Origin: Marmoricola sp. Leaf446
GTDB lineage: Bacteria > Actinomycetota > Actinomycetes > Propionibacteriales > Nocardioidaceae
Direction of reading: 5' to 3'
Length of the DNA: 64,000 nt
Assembly (NCBI RefSeq): GCF_001424755.1
Contig: NZ_LMRF01000006.1
Coordinates: 475,862-539,861, forward strand
A model generated the notes under the pieces. That model saw only the letters and a program-made list of their open reading frames with translations, ran no database searches and had not been told where the DNA came from. The position numbers and the translations under genes were made by a program. This document shows positions 9,845-23,992 of the stretch, piece by piece (within the stretch, counting starts at the first letter, position 1; the number at the start of each line of letters is the position of its first letter).

Positions 9845-9874
9845 ACGTTACCGGCCCCCCGGCGGCAGGGTCAA
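9845..9874 (-). promoter_or_regulatory. Putative sigma-A-type promoter of rplU-rpmA
   Basis: On the minus strand, TTGACC (9869-9874) and TAACGT (9845-9850) are 18 bp apart, a close match to the housekeeping -35/-10 pattern in otherwise GC-rich DNA. It partly overlaps the T-run of the rne terminator and would give a ~125-nt leader before rplU. Confidence 0.55.
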
Positions 9875-9899
9875 AACGGCCCCGCCCGCCGGCGCGGGG
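9873..9899 (-). terminator. Rho-independent terminator of rne
   Basis: Directly after the rne stop on the minus strand, a GC stem (CCCCGC and GCGGGG arms between 9880 and 9899) is followed by CCGTTTT, the T-run being the complement of 9873-9876. It is one of the few terminators in the window with a real T-run. Confidence 0.6.
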
Positions 9900-9900
9900 G

Positions 9901-13596
<3,696 letters not shown>

Positions 13597-13790
13597 GGGA
13601 TGAGCTCCTCGTGCACCGCGGGGCCGGGAGTGCCGGGCCTGCTGGTGCGTGGTCGCGGCGTGCGACGCGTCGTGGATGCGGCGCGCTGCACGCAAAGCCT
13701 GTCGGTGGCGACGACTCCTCCGCCTGTGCGCGTCGACGGGCGCTGTCCACACCGACCGCGGTCGCCGGGCCTATCGGGAAGCTGTCACCT

Positions 13791-14534
13791 TCACCGAGGG
13801 GCCGCGTCGCGGTCCGGTGCCAACGGGTCGCCCACCGTGCCGTCCGCCTCGTCCAGAGGCCCCTGCGCCAACCGCTGCTGGAGGGCCGCGGTGACGTCGA
13901 GGCCGGAAGACTTGGTGAGAGCGGCGAGAACGTCGTCGGGTCTCACGGACGGCGTGCCGTGCCGCAGGACCACGTCGAGTATCGCACACCCGGGTCGATC
14001 CGGGTCCTCTCCGCGCACCGACGCCGCCTGCACGGCGGCGCGGGCGTCGAAGCGGCGCAGCCCCTTCTTGGTCATCCGCTCGACCTCGACCTCGGGCGTG
14101 TCGAGCAGCGCGGCGACCGCCTCGCGCGCCGCGTCCACACCGATGCCGTCGAGGGTGATCCGCCAGTGCGAGGCCTCCAGCCGCTCGGCGAGGGAGCCGC
14201 CGGAGCTGACCACCACCTCGAGCAGGTCGAGGCCGTCGGGCAGCGCCTCGGACAGCGAGGCGTGCACGCGGGCCGGGTCGACGACCTCGGCGAGGGCGAC
14301 CTCGACGTACTCCGCCTCGCTCGCCGACCCGGTGGGCGCGGCGCCCGCGTAGGAGATGCGCGGGTGGGGGTTGAAGCCCGAGGAGTAGGCCATCGGCACC
14401 CGGGCGCGGAACACCGCGCGCTCGAAGGCGCGGCTGAAGTCGCGGTGGCTGGTGAACCGGAGCCGGCCGCGCTTGGCGTAGCGGATCCGCAGCCGCTGCA
14501 GCGGCGGCGGCTGTTGCTCGGGCTGCTCACGCAC
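13791..14534 (-). CDS. TIGR03936 family protein (DUF2344), partner of TIGR03960 radical-SAM protein
   Basis: 247 residues. The conserved N-terminus LRIRYAKRGRLRFTSHRDFSRAFERAVFRARVPMAYSSGFNPHPRISYA is the DUF2344 hallmark; the rest is a variable alpha/beta domain. In most bacteria this is fused to, or directly beside, a B12-binding radical-SAM protein (TIGR03960). Here that partner is at 18627-20561, with four unrelated genes between. A TAGGGT box ends 6 nt before GTG 14534, suggesting its own leaderless transcript. Function is unknown; an RNA-linked role has been suggested by its place next to rne. Confidence 0.85.
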   Translation of the reverse strand: MREQPEQQPPPLQRLRIRYAKRGRLRFTSHRDFSRAFERAVFRARVPMAYSSGFNPHPRISYAGAAPTGSASEAEYVEVALAEVVDPARVHASLSEALPDGLDLLEVVVSSGGSLAERLEASHWRITLDGIGVDAAREAVAALLDTPEVEVERMTKKGLRRFDARAAVQAASVRGEDPDRPGCAILDVVLRHGTPSVRPDDVLAALTKSSGLDVTAALQQRLAQGPLDEADGTVGDPLAPDRDAAPR

Positions 14535-14540
14535 CCGCAG

Positions 14541-14546
14541 ACCCTA
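14541..14546 (-). promoter_or_regulatory. Putative -10 box of a leaderless DUF2344 gene promoter
   Basis: TAGGGT on the minus strand, 6 nt before the GTG start at 14534. It supports that start. Confidence 0.4.
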
Positions 14547-14559
14547 GCCCCGGCGGACC

Positions 14560-15738
14560 TCAGGGCCGCCGCTCCCCCTTCATCTGGGGCGAGGCGTAGA
14601 CGGTCGAGACGACGTCGCCGTCGAGCCAGGCGGTCAGGCGCGCGGCCTCCTCGTCCAGGGCCCGGCGCCCCTGCTCGCCGACGTCGCGGCGCAGCACCAC
14701 CCGCACGACCGCATCGGGGTCCTGCACCCAGCAGCCCACCACGCGGCCGTCCCACCACGCGGTGGTGCCGCCGTTGCCGTTGGTGTCGAACAGGTGGGGG
14801 ACGTCGTCGGGGTCGAGGTAGAAGTCGCGTTCCTTCCAGCCCATCAGGGTGGGGTCGAGGACTGGGAGGAGCGCCGCCCCGGCGGCCGGACCGGGCTCCT
14901 CGTCGAGGTCGTCGGGCAGCACCCAGCCGGTGGCCCCCGAGTCGAGGCCGACCTCCAGGGCCTCGAGGTCGGCGAGGGCACGACGCACGGCTGCCTTGGT
15001 GCCGCCCAGCCACCACACCAGGTCGGTCTCGGTGCCGGGACCGAACTGCGCCAGCCAGCGACCGACCAGGACGCGGTAGCCCTCGGCCTCGCCCAGGGGG
15101 GCGGGCGGGTCCTCCCCCAGCCAGGTGGCCGGCAGGGTCCAGCGGTGCCGGGCCGCGCGCCAGCCCAGCTCGTTGTCGCCCCGCAGCAGGCGGGCCTCGG
15201 CCGCGAGCACGGTCAGCACCCGCCCGGCGACGGGCGTCGTGGCGCCACGCCAGGCCCCGAGCCGGCGGTCGAGCTCGGGGACCAGGCCGCGCAGCTGCGT
15301 GGTGGTGGCCGGGCCGGCGTCCCCCACCGCGGCGAGGACCGCGTCGCCCACGACCTCGACCCAGGCCGCGCCGTCGTCGGCCAGTCCGGCCAGCTCGACG
15401 TCCTTGGCCAGCCGGGCGCGCTGCTGCGCGGCCACGCGACGCGATGCGCTCCCCCACACGGCGGGGAGCAGCTCGCGCGGGAAGCCGAACAGCGTGCGGC
15501 GCATCGCGAGCTGCTTGACCACCGAGCGGTCGGCGTACAGCGCCGCGTCCACCTGCGCGCGCGACGCGCCACTGCGTGCCCGGACCGCGAGGTGCACCGT
15601 CGGCGGCTCGGTGGCGTGCAGGCACACGACCGAGGCCACGGCCGTCTCGACGTCGGCGACCGGCGCCGCCAGCGCCTGCCGTCGCCAGGCCCGGGCGCGG
15701 CGCTGCTCGTCGGAGATAGCGTGCACGGGGCCGATCAT
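14560..15738 (-). CDS. Winged-helix DNA-binding domain protein (HTH_42/YcaQ-AlkZ superfamily)
   Basis: 392 residues. It shows the tandem winged-helix layout of the HTH_42 family: RRQALAAPVADVETAVASVVCLHATEP near the N-terminus, then WGSASRRVAAQQRARLAKD and LVWWLGGTKAAVRRALADLEALEVGL, and C-terminal LLPVLDPTLMGWKERDFYLDP plus WWDGRVVGCW. Characterised relatives (AlkZ, AlkX/YcaQ) are DNA glycosylases for bulky or crosslinked adducts with a Q-x-(D/Q) catalytic motif. Here the matching place reads LHATEP, so glycosylase activity is doubtful. First gene on the DUF2344 side of the block at 14560-18623. Confidence 0.75.
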   Translation of the reverse strand: MIGPVHAISDEQRRARAWRRQALAAPVADVETAVASVVCLHATEPPTVHLAVRARSGASRAQVDAALYADRSVVKQLAMRRTLFGFPRELLPAVWGSASRRVAAQQRARLAKDVELAGLADDGAAWVEVVGDAVLAAVGDAGPATTTQLRGLVPELDRRLGAWRGATTPVAGRVLTVLAAEARLLRGDNELGWRAARHRWTLPATWLGEDPPAPLGEAEGYRVLVGRWLAQFGPGTETDLVWWLGGTKAAVRRALADLEALEVGLDSGATGWVLPDDLDEEPGPAAGAALLPVLDPTLMGWKERDFYLDPDDVPHLFDTNGNGGTTAWWDGRVVGCWVQDPDAVVRVVLRRDVGEQGRRALDEEAARLTAWLDGDVVSTVYASPQMKGERRP

Positions 15739-15759
15739 GGCACCGGCCTCCGACGCGGG

Positions 15760-16059
15760 TCAGGCGCGGCGCTGCCCGGGGACGACCGGCACCGGACCGG
15801 TCGGGGTGGCACCGGGCGAGGCGTCGAGCAGCAGCGTCCGGACGTGGGCGCGCACCGCCGCCACCTCGCCGAGGTCGAGCCGCGCCCAGGGACAGCCCGG
15901 ACGGTAGAGGCGGTGCAGCGCCTCCACGTCGGAGTAGCAGTAGAGCACCAGGCGGCCGTCGGGCCCCTGCCACAGCTCGACCCGACGGTCGCGCTCGTCG
16001 CCGCCCGAGGTCGGGACCACGACCAGGGGTGGGAGGGGGCGGTGGGTGCTGTCGTCCAT
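15760..16059 (-). CDS. SAV_915-like small hypothetical protein
   Basis: 99 residues from ATG 16059. The pattern VELWQGPDGRLVLYCYSDVEALHRLYRPGCPWARLDL, a polar strand followed by a Y-S-x(2)-ALHRL helix and a PWA motif, resembles the SAV_915 family of small actinobacterial proteins, function unknown. The C-terminal 20 residues are Pro/Gly-rich and probably disordered. It is divergent from the MFS gene across 117 bp and followed 21 bp later by the winged-helix gene on the same strand. Confidence 0.6.
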   Translation of the reverse strand: MDDSTHRPLPPLVVVPTSGGDERDRRVELWQGPDGRLVLYCYSDVEALHRLYRPGCPWARLDLGEVAAVRAHVRTLLLDASPGATPTGPVPVVPGQRRA

Positions 16060-16176
16060 GGGGACCGATCCTCGGGCTCGTGGCCCCGGTGGACCACGTG
16101 GTGCCAGTGTGCGTCCCCGTCGGCCGCCCGGGGGCGGGGCCGGTGCTTCGTCCCGCCTGCCGGACCGTGCCCGGCC

Positions 16177-17415
16177 ATGGGCGAGACTTCCGCGGTGACC
16201 GACGTACGCCGCCCGCTCGCCGCCCGGACGTTGGTCGTCGTGGCGATCGTGGCGCTCGCCTTCAACCTGCGCCCCGCCGCCGTGAGCATCGGACCCGTCC
16301 TGGAGGACCTCCGCGCCGACCTCGGGCTCTCCGGCGCCGAGGCCGGGCTGCTGACCACGCTGCCCGTGCTCGCCTTCGCCGTCTTCGGTGCGCTCGCACC
16401 CCGGCTGGCCCGCTCCCTGGGACCCCACCGCCTCACCTTCGTCGCGCTGCTGTGCGTGGTCGCCGGGCTGGCAGGACGCAGCCGCGTCGACCACGAGTCG
16501 ACGTTCCTGCTGCTCTCGCTGCTGGCGCTGGCCGGCATGGCGACCGGCAACGTGGTGCTGCCCTCGCTGGTCAAGCTGCACTTCCCCGACCGGATCGGGC
16601 TGCTGACCTCGATCTACACCACCTCCCTGGCGGTCGGCCTGACCTGCGCGCTGACGCTGACCGTGCCGGCGGGCGAGGCCACCGGCGGCGGGTGGCGCGA
16701 CGGGCTGCTGCTGTGGGCCCTGGTCGCGGCCGTCGCCGCCGTCCCGTGGATCGGCCTGCTGCGCCGCGACCGCCGCGACCCCGACGCCGCCCCCACCCGC
16801 GCGATCGGCGTCCTCGAGGTCGGACGCACCTCGCTGGGCCGACGGATGGCGCTGTTCTTCGGGCTCCAGTCCCTCCAGGCGTACGCCGTGTACGGCTGGT
16901 TCGGCGTCGTCTACCGCGACGCCGGGTTCTCCGCGACGACCGCGGGCCTGCTCCTGGGCGTCATCGGCGGGCTGAGCATCCCGCTCTCGCTGGTCATCCC
17001 CCGGCTGGCGGCCCGCACCGACGACCAGCGGCCGCTGATGTGGGGGCTGATGGTCTGCTACCCGCTCGGCTACCTCGGCCTGGCGATCGCGCCGGTCGCC
17101 GGCGCCTGGCTCTGGGCGGTGCTGGTCGGGACCGGCCTGTGCGTCTTCCCGCTGATCCTCACCCTGATCGGGCTGCGGGCCCGCACCCCCGACGGCACCG
17201 CGGCGCTGTCGGGGTTCACGCAGGCCGTCGGCTACCTGCTGGCCGCGGTCGGCCCGTTCGGCATGGGCGTGCTCCACGACGCCACCGGCGGCTGGACGGT
17301 GCCGCTGCTGGTGCTGCTCGCCCTGGCCGTGCCGCAGCTGCTCGTCGGGCTGTCGGTCGCCCGGCCCGAGCACGTCGAGGACCAGCTGCGCGAGCCCGAG
17401 GCGGCGCGGCGATGA
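16177..17415 (+). CDS. MFS transporter, CynX/NimT (cyanate transporter-like) family
   Basis: 412 residues with about 12 hydrophobic spans. The N-terminus LVVVAIVALAFNLRPAAVSIGPVLEDLRADLGLS is typical of the CynX/NimT branch of MFS (NLRPA motif in helix 1), followed by GLLTTLPVLAFAVFGALAPRLAR. Substrates of this branch include cyanate and 2-nitroimidazole; nothing here fixes the substrate. ATG 16177 is used; GTG 16195 is a possible later start. The stop overlaps the next start (ATGA), pairing the transporter with a peptidase-like hydrolase. Confidence 0.85.
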   Translation: MGETSAVTDVRRPLAARTLVVVAIVALAFNLRPAAVSIGPVLEDLRADLGLSGAEAGLLTTLPVLAFAVFGALAPRLARSLGPHRLTFVALLCVVAGLAGRSRVDHESTFLLLSLLALAGMATGNVVLPSLVKLHFPDRIGLLTSIYTTSLAVGLTCALTLTVPAGEATGGGWRDGLLLWALVAAVAAVPWIGLLRRDRRDPDAAPTRAIGVLEVGRTSLGRRMALFFGLQSLQAYAVYGWFGVVYRDAGFSATTAGLLLGVIGGLSIPLSLVIPRLAARTDDQRPLMWGLMVCYPLGYLGLAIAPVAGAWLWAVLVGTGLCVFPLILTLIGLRARTPDGTAALSGFTQAVGYLLAAVGPFGMGVLHDATGGWTVPLLVLLALAVPQLLVGLSVARPEHVEDQLREPEAARR

Positions 17416-18623
17416 GCCCCCGCGTCGTCGACCACCGGATCACGGTCCCGCTCGACCACGACGACCCGGACGGCACGACGCTCGAGGTGTTCGCCCGCGA
17501 GATCACGGCCGCGGACGGCGCCGACCGGCCGTGGCTGGTCTACCTCCAGGGCGGTCCCGGCCACGAGTCGCCGCGCCCCACGCTCGAGCCGCTCGCCCCG
17601 TCGTGGCTGGAGCGGGCCCTGGTCGACTTCCGGGTGCTGCTGCTCGACCAGCGCGGCACCGGTCTGTCCACCCCCTACGGCACCGGCACCCGGCCCCGCC
17701 CGCTCGACCCGGCGGCCGAGGCGGCGTACCTCACCCACTTCCGGGCCGACGCCATCGTCCGCGACGCCGAGGCCCTCCGCGAGCACCTCGGGGTCAGGCG
17801 CTGGTCGGTGCTCGGCCAGTCCTTCGGCGGGTTCTGCGTGCTGCACTACCGCTCGCGCTTCCCCGACAGCCTGCGCGAGACCTACGTGACCGGTGGGCTG
17901 CCGCCGGTGGGCCGTCCGCCCACCGAGGTGTACGCCGCCACGCACGCCGCGCTGCGTCGGCTCGAGGCCGCCCACCACCGTCGCCACCCCGAGGACGCCG
18001 ACCGGCTGCGGGCGGTGCTCGAGCTCGCCGGGGCCGGCGACCTGCGCCGCACCGACGGCTCGCCGCTGACCTCGCGGCTGGTCCGCACCGTCGGCAACCA
18101 GCTCGGCCTGCACGGCGGCTCCGACGCGCTGCACCACCTGCTCGAGCGCGACCCCCGCTCCCCCGCGTTCGTCCCCGACCTCGAGGCGCTGCTCCCCTTC
18201 GGCGGTCGCAACCCGCTCTACGCGGTGGTCCACGAGTCCTGCTACGCCGACGGCGGGGTCACCGGCTGGGCGGCCGAGCGCACCCTGCCCGACGAGGACC
18301 ACCTCACGGGCGAGCACGTCTTCGGCTGGCACTTCGACGACGACCCCGCCCTCGTGCCGTACGCCGCGACGGCCCGCCTGCTCGCCGAGCACGACTGGCC
18401 GCGCCTCTACGACGCCGACGCGCTGGCCGTGGTCGACCTGCCGGGCGCGGCGGTCGTCTACGTCGACGACCCGTTCGTCGAGCGCCGCTTCAGCGAGGAG
18501 ACGCTGGCGCTGCTGCCCGGGGTGGCCGGCTGGATCGACGACACCCACCTGCACAACGGGCTGCGCGTCGACGGCCCGAGCATCCTGGACCGGCTGGTCC
18601 GGCTGGCCCGCGAGCGTGCCTAG
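17412..18623 (+). CDS. Alpha/beta hydrolase, proline iminopeptidase-like (S33)
   Basis: 403 residues. It has oxyanion region LVYLQGGPGHESPR, the DQRGTGLSTP motif characteristic of prolyl aminopeptidases, and nucleophile elbow LGQSFGGFC. The acid is probably in VVYVDDPFVE and the His in DDTHLHNGLR near the C-terminus. S33 enzymes release N-terminal proline from peptides. Coupled by ATGA to the MFS gene, so the two may import and process one compound (inference). It ends 3 bp before the convergent radical-SAM gene. Confidence 0.85.
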   Translation: MSPRVVDHRITVPLDHDDPDGTTLEVFAREITAADGADRPWLVYLQGGPGHESPRPTLEPLAPSWLERALVDFRVLLLDQRGTGLSTPYGTGTRPRPLDPAAEAAYLTHFRADAIVRDAEALREHLGVRRWSVLGQSFGGFCVLHYRSRFPDSLRETYVTGGLPPVGRPPTEVYAATHAALRRLEAAHHRRHPEDADRLRAVLELAGAGDLRRTDGSPLTSRLVRTVGNQLGLHGGSDALHHLLERDPRSPAFVPDLEALLPFGGRNPLYAVVHESCYADGGVTGWAAERTLPDEDHLTGEHVFGWHFDDDPALVPYAATARLLAEHDWPRLYDADALAVVDLPGAAVVYVDDPFVERRFSEETLALLPGVAGWIDDTHLHNGLRVDGPSILDRLVRLARERA

Positions 18624-18626
18624 GGC

Positions 18627-20561
<1,935 letters not shown>

Positions 20562-20637
20562 GCAGGACCTTCCGAGGTCGGGGGACGACGGTCCAGGGTA
20601 CGCGGCCGCGGGGGCTTCCCCGTCGGTCAGGGCGCGC

Positions 20638-20997
20638 TCAGGGCGCCCCGCGGTCCTCCTGCAGGGTCGACGAGCCGGTCAGCTCGTCGACGTCGAGCAG
20701 GTCGTGGCGCACCTGGCCGCCGCGCCAGGAGGCGCGGGCGACCATGTGGCTGGCCACGGGGATGGTCAGCAGCTGCGCCACCACCACGAGCCCGAGGAGC
20801 AGCGTGGTGGAGCCGTCGCGCAGCACCAGCGCCAGGCCGCCGGTGACCAGCACGAGCCCGAGCACCTGCGGCTTGGTCGCGGCGTGCATCCGGGTCAGCA
20901 GGTCGGGCAGGCGCACCAGGCCGATGCCGGCCACCAGGCTCAGCACCGAGCCCAGCAGCACCAGCACCGCCCCCGTCACGTCGAGCACCTGGCTCAT
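20638..20997 (-). CDS. mnhG: Mrp Na+/H+ antiporter subunit G
   Basis: 119 residues, three hydrophobic spans, with the PhaG/MnhG signature VRLPDLLTRMHAATKPQVLG. Small membrane subunit of the hetero-oligomeric Mrp complex, which exports Na+ for H+. The hydrophilic C-terminal tail is longer than usual. It overlaps mnhF by 4 bp and is last in the cluster. Confidence 0.93.
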   Translation of the reverse strand: MSQVLDVTGAVLVLLGSVLSLVAGIGLVRLPDLLTRMHAATKPQVLGLVLVTGGLALVLRDGSTTLLLGLVVVAQLLTIPVASHMVARASWRGGQVRHDLLDVDELTGSSTLQEDRGAP

Positions 20998-21293
20998 CCG
21001 TCCCCCTCCTCGTCGTCGGCCGCCTCGGCCTCGACGTCGTCGCTGCCGGGACTGAACCGGGCGACGCTGACCGAGCCGACGAAGCCCAGCAGGGTGGCGA
21101 CCAGCATGGCGGGCAGGTTCTCGGCCGTACGCCGCAGCGCGGCGTCCACGGCGATCACGCAGATCGTGATCGAGAGCAGCACGTCGAAGGAGATCGCGCG
21201 GTCGAGCATGGTCGGGCCCATCGTCATCCGGGCCAGGGTCAGCATCGCCGAGACGCCCAGCACGACCGCGGCGACGGTCAGCACGGCGCTCAT
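20994..21293 (-). CDS. mnhF: Mrp Na+/H+ antiporter subunit F
   Basis: 99 residues from ATG 21293 (ATGA overlap with mnhE). Three spans; conserved ARMTMGPTMLDRAISFDVLLSI is typical of MrpF. An unusually acidic tail (DDVEAEAADDEEGDG) extends into the cytoplasm. Confidence 0.92.
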   Translation of the reverse strand: MSAVLTVAAVVLGVSAMLTLARMTMGPTMLDRAISFDVLLSITICVIAVDAALRRTAENLPAMLVATLLGFVGSVSVARFSPGSDDVEAEAADDEEGDG

Positions 21294-21853
21294 CGGGTCG
21301 GCTCGGGCGGGACGCCCTCGCGGCCGACCGCGGCCAGCACCCGCGCCTCCTGGGCCCACACCATGCTCCGGACCGCCTCGACCCCCGCGGCGTCGGTGTC
21401 GATGGCGTGCAGGAAGAGCGTGTGGCTGCCGCGGTGGGCCTCGACCACGACCGTGCCGGGCACGAGCGAGACCAGCTCGGCCACGGCGGTGAGCACCAGG
21501 TCGGACTCGGTGCGCAGCCGCACCTCGACCAGGGAGTTGCGCAGCGGGTCGGGCGGGAACAGCGTGGTGCGCGCCACCTGCAGGCTGGCGACGACGACGT
21601 CGACGGCGAACCGCACGACCAGCACCACCAGGCCGACCGGGTGCAGCCGCACGCGCATCCGCAGCGGCGGCAGCGGGAAGACCCAGCAGGCGGCGACGGC
21701 CACGAGCACGCCGCCGACCAGCGACAGCGCGGAGTAGCTGCCCCACAGCACCCACCACACCAGCGTCAGCCACAGCACCATCGGCCACTGCACGGCGCGG
21801 TAGCGCGCCGGACGGGTGCGCCCCCGACGGGTGGTGCGGACCTCGGGGCTCAT
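21290..21853 (-). CDS. mnhE: Mrp Na+/H+ antiporter subunit E
   Basis: 187 residues. Two N-terminal spans (LWLTLVWWVLWGSYSALSLV), then the soluble MrpE domain with NSLVEVRLRTESDLVLTAVAELVSLVPGTVVVEA and LFLHAID. It starts 8 bp after the mnhD stop and is coupled to mnhF. Confidence 0.93.
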   Translation of the reverse strand: MSPEVRTTRRGRTRPARYRAVQWPMVLWLTLVWWVLWGSYSALSLVGGVLVAVAACWVFPLPPLRMRVRLHPVGLVVLVVRFAVDVVVASLQVARTTLFPPDPLRNSLVEVRLRTESDLVLTAVAELVSLVPGTVVVEAHRGSHTLFLHAIDTDAAGVEAVRSMVWAQEARVLAAVGREGVPPEPTR

Positions 21854-21860
21854 CGCGGCC

Positions 21861-23561
21861 TCACCGGGGCACCCCGTCCGTCACGGCGCCGACGTAGGAG
21901 GCGCGGTCGGTCAGGTCGGCGGCGGCGCGGTCGGTGTAGCCCACCAGCGGGCCGGCGATGACGGTGATGGCCAGGCTGGCCAGGACGAGCCCGGCGGTCG
22001 GCAGCACCATGAGCAGCGGTAGCCGGTCGGGCAGCGCGTCGGCCTCGAGCAGCTGGTGCAGGTCGCGGTCGGGAGCGTCGGCGTCGGCGACCTGCCGGGC
22101 CTCGTCGAGGTCGGCGGCGCCGAAGGCGACGCTGCCGACGTGGACGTGGCCGCGGTGCTCGACCATCGCCGGGACCGCCTGCTGGTCCTGCTCGCGCCGG
22201 TCCTCCTCGCCGTGCCCGACCAGCAGCCGGGCCATCTCGTGGGCCTGCTCCGGCGAGCGCCAGAACGCCAGCGCCCACGTCTTGGCCACGGCGTACAGCG
22301 TGAGCAGGCTGGTGGTGGTGCCGCCGGCCACGAGCAGCAGCGCCAGCGGCGAGCCCTGGGCCACGCCCGCCTGGAACAGGTCGACCTTGCCCAGGAAGCC
22401 CGACATCGGGGGGATCCCGGCGAGGTTCATGGCCGGCACGAAGAACAGCACCCCGAGCAGTGGGCTGAGCCGGGCCAGGCCGCCGAGCCGGAGCAGGGCG
22501 GTGCTGCCCGCCCGGCGCTCGATCAGCCCCACGACCAGGAACAGCGCGGTCTGGATGGTGATGTGGTGGGCGACGTAGAACACCGCCCCGCCGGTGCCCG
22601 CCTCGGTCGCGAGGCCCACCCCGAAGATCATGTAGCCGATGTGGCTGACCAGGGTGAAGGACAGCATCCGCTTGATGTCGGACTGCGCGATCGCCCCGAG
22701 GATCCCGATCACCATCGTCAGCAGCGCGGCCACCATGAGCAGCGTCGAGAGCGGGCTGTCGGGGAAGAGCAGCGTCTGGGTGCGGATGATCGCGTAGACG
22801 CCGACCTTGGTGAGCAGGCCCGCGAACACCGCGGTCACCGGGGCGGGGGCCGTGGGATAGCTGTCGGGCAGCCACAGCGACAGCGGGAAGACGGCCGCCT
22901 TGATGGCGAACGTGACCAGCAGCAGCAGCTGGATCATCAGCGCCACCGACGGCGGCAGCCCGTCGAGGCGCGTGGCGATCTGGGCGAGGTTGAGGGTGCC
23001 GACCGCGGCGTACGTCGTGGCCAGGGCGACCAGGAACAGCATCGAGGACAGCACGTTGACGACGACGTAGATCGTGCCCGCGCGCACCCGGGCGGCGGTG
23101 CCGCCGAGGGTGAGCAGGACGTAGCTGGAGAACAGCAGCATCTCGAAGCTGACGAACAGGTTGAACAGGTCGCCGGCCAGGAAGGCGTTGGAGACGCCGG
23201 CCACCAGGGTGAGGAACGTGGGGTGGTAGATCGAGACCGGGGTCTCCCGCTCGTCGCCGGTGATGCCCTGACCGATGGAGTAGAGCAGCACCGCGAGGGT
23301 GACGATCGCGGAGACCAGCAGCATCAGCACCGCCAGCCGGTCGGCGACCAGGGCGATGCCGAGGCCCTCCCAGCCGCCCAGCCACACCACCTGGGTGCCG
23401 TCGCGGTCGACGGAGACCAGCAGCACCGCCGCGACCGCGACCACGGCGGTGAGCACCAGGGCGCTGACGATCCGCTGCGCCCGCGGGAAGCGGAACAGCA
23501 TCAAGGTGGCACCGGTCCCCAGCAGGGGCAGGATCACCGGCAGCGGCACGAGACTCGTCAC
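21861..23561 (-). CDS. mnhD: Mrp Na+/H+ antiporter subunit D
   Basis: 566 residues with about 14 spans, homologous to respiratory complex I NuoN/NuoM. Conserved: SFEMLLFSSYVLL, AIKAAVFPLSLWLPDSYPTAPAPVTAVFAGLLTKVGVYAIIR and AIAQSDIKRMLSFTLVSHIGYM. A hydrophilic segment of about 70 residues (EEDRREQDQQAVPAMVEH onward) before the last helix is longer than I expect for the family. GTG 23561 overlaps the mnhC stop (GTGA). Confidence 0.93.
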   Translation of the reverse strand: MTSLVPLPVILPLLGTGATLMLFRFPRAQRIVSALVLTAVVAVAAVLLVSVDRDGTQVVWLGGWEGLGIALVADRLAVLMLLVSAIVTLAVLLYSIGQGITGDERETPVSIYHPTFLTLVAGVSNAFLAGDLFNLFVSFEMLLFSSYVLLTLGGTAARVRAGTIYVVVNVLSSMLFLVALATTYAAVGTLNLAQIATRLDGLPPSVALMIQLLLLVTFAIKAAVFPLSLWLPDSYPTAPAPVTAVFAGLLTKVGVYAIIRTQTLLFPDSPLSTLLMVAALLTMVIGILGAIAQSDIKRMLSFTLVSHIGYMIFGVGLATEAGTGGAVFYVAHHITIQTALFLVVGLIERRAGSTALLRLGGLARLSPLLGVLFFVPAMNLAGIPPMSGFLGKVDLFQAGVAQGSPLALLLVAGGTTTSLLTLYAVAKTWALAFWRSPEQAHEMARLLVGHGEEDRREQDQQAVPAMVEHRGHVHVGSVAFGAADLDEARQVADADAPDRDLHQLLEADALPDRLPLLMVLPTAGLVLASLAITVIAGPLVGYTDRAAADLTDRASYVGAVTDGVPR

Positions 23562-23992
23562 TGGCGGTCCTCCACGGGGTCGTCCTGCTCCTGGCCGTCG
23601 GTGCTCAGCCCGAAGGAGTCCGAGGTGGCGTCGTCGAGGGCGAGCCTGCGGATCGCGGCGTCCTCCACGTCGTCCTGGACGTCGTCGTGGCCGTGCAGCT
23701 GCCAGCTGCGGTGGGCCAGGGCCAGCAGGAAGGCGATGGTGCCCAGGGTGATCACGATGGCGGTGAGCACCAGCGCCTGGGGCAGCGGGTCGGACATGTC
23801 CTCGGGGTCCGCGCTCCCCCAGAACGGCGAGTCCCCCGCCGGGCCGCTGGCCGCCAGGAACGCGAGGTTGACGCCGTTGCTGAGCACCACGAGCCCGACG
23901 AGCACCCGGGTCAGGCTGCGCTCGAGCAGCAGGTAGACGCCGCAGCCGCTCATCACCGCGCAGGCGGCCAGCAGGGTGAGGTTGACCTCCAT
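23558..23992 (-). CDS. mnhC: Mrp Na+/H+ antiporter subunit C
   Basis: 144 residues from ATG 23992; the stop of mnhA and this start share bases (TGATG). Three spans with the NuoK-like core GCGVYLLLERSLTRVLVGLVVLSNGVNL and DPLPQALVLTAIVITLG. A soluble acidic tail of ~45 residues (DDVQDDVEDAA and on) is an addition compared with the minimal MrpC of about 110 residues. Confidence 0.93.
   Translation of the reverse strand: MEVNLTLLAACAVMSGCGVYLLLERSLTRVLVGLVVLSNGVNLAFLAASGPAGDSPFWGSADPEDMSDPLPQALVLTAIVITLGTIAFLLALAHRSWQLHGHDDVQDDVEDAAIRRLALDDATSDSFGLSTDGQEQDDPVEDRQ

Noticed and set aside
16093-16102. ACCACGTGGT palindrome between the SAV_915-like and MFS genes as an operator
   Set aside because: Short, expected fairly often in GC-rich DNA, and without a second copy or adjacent regulator.
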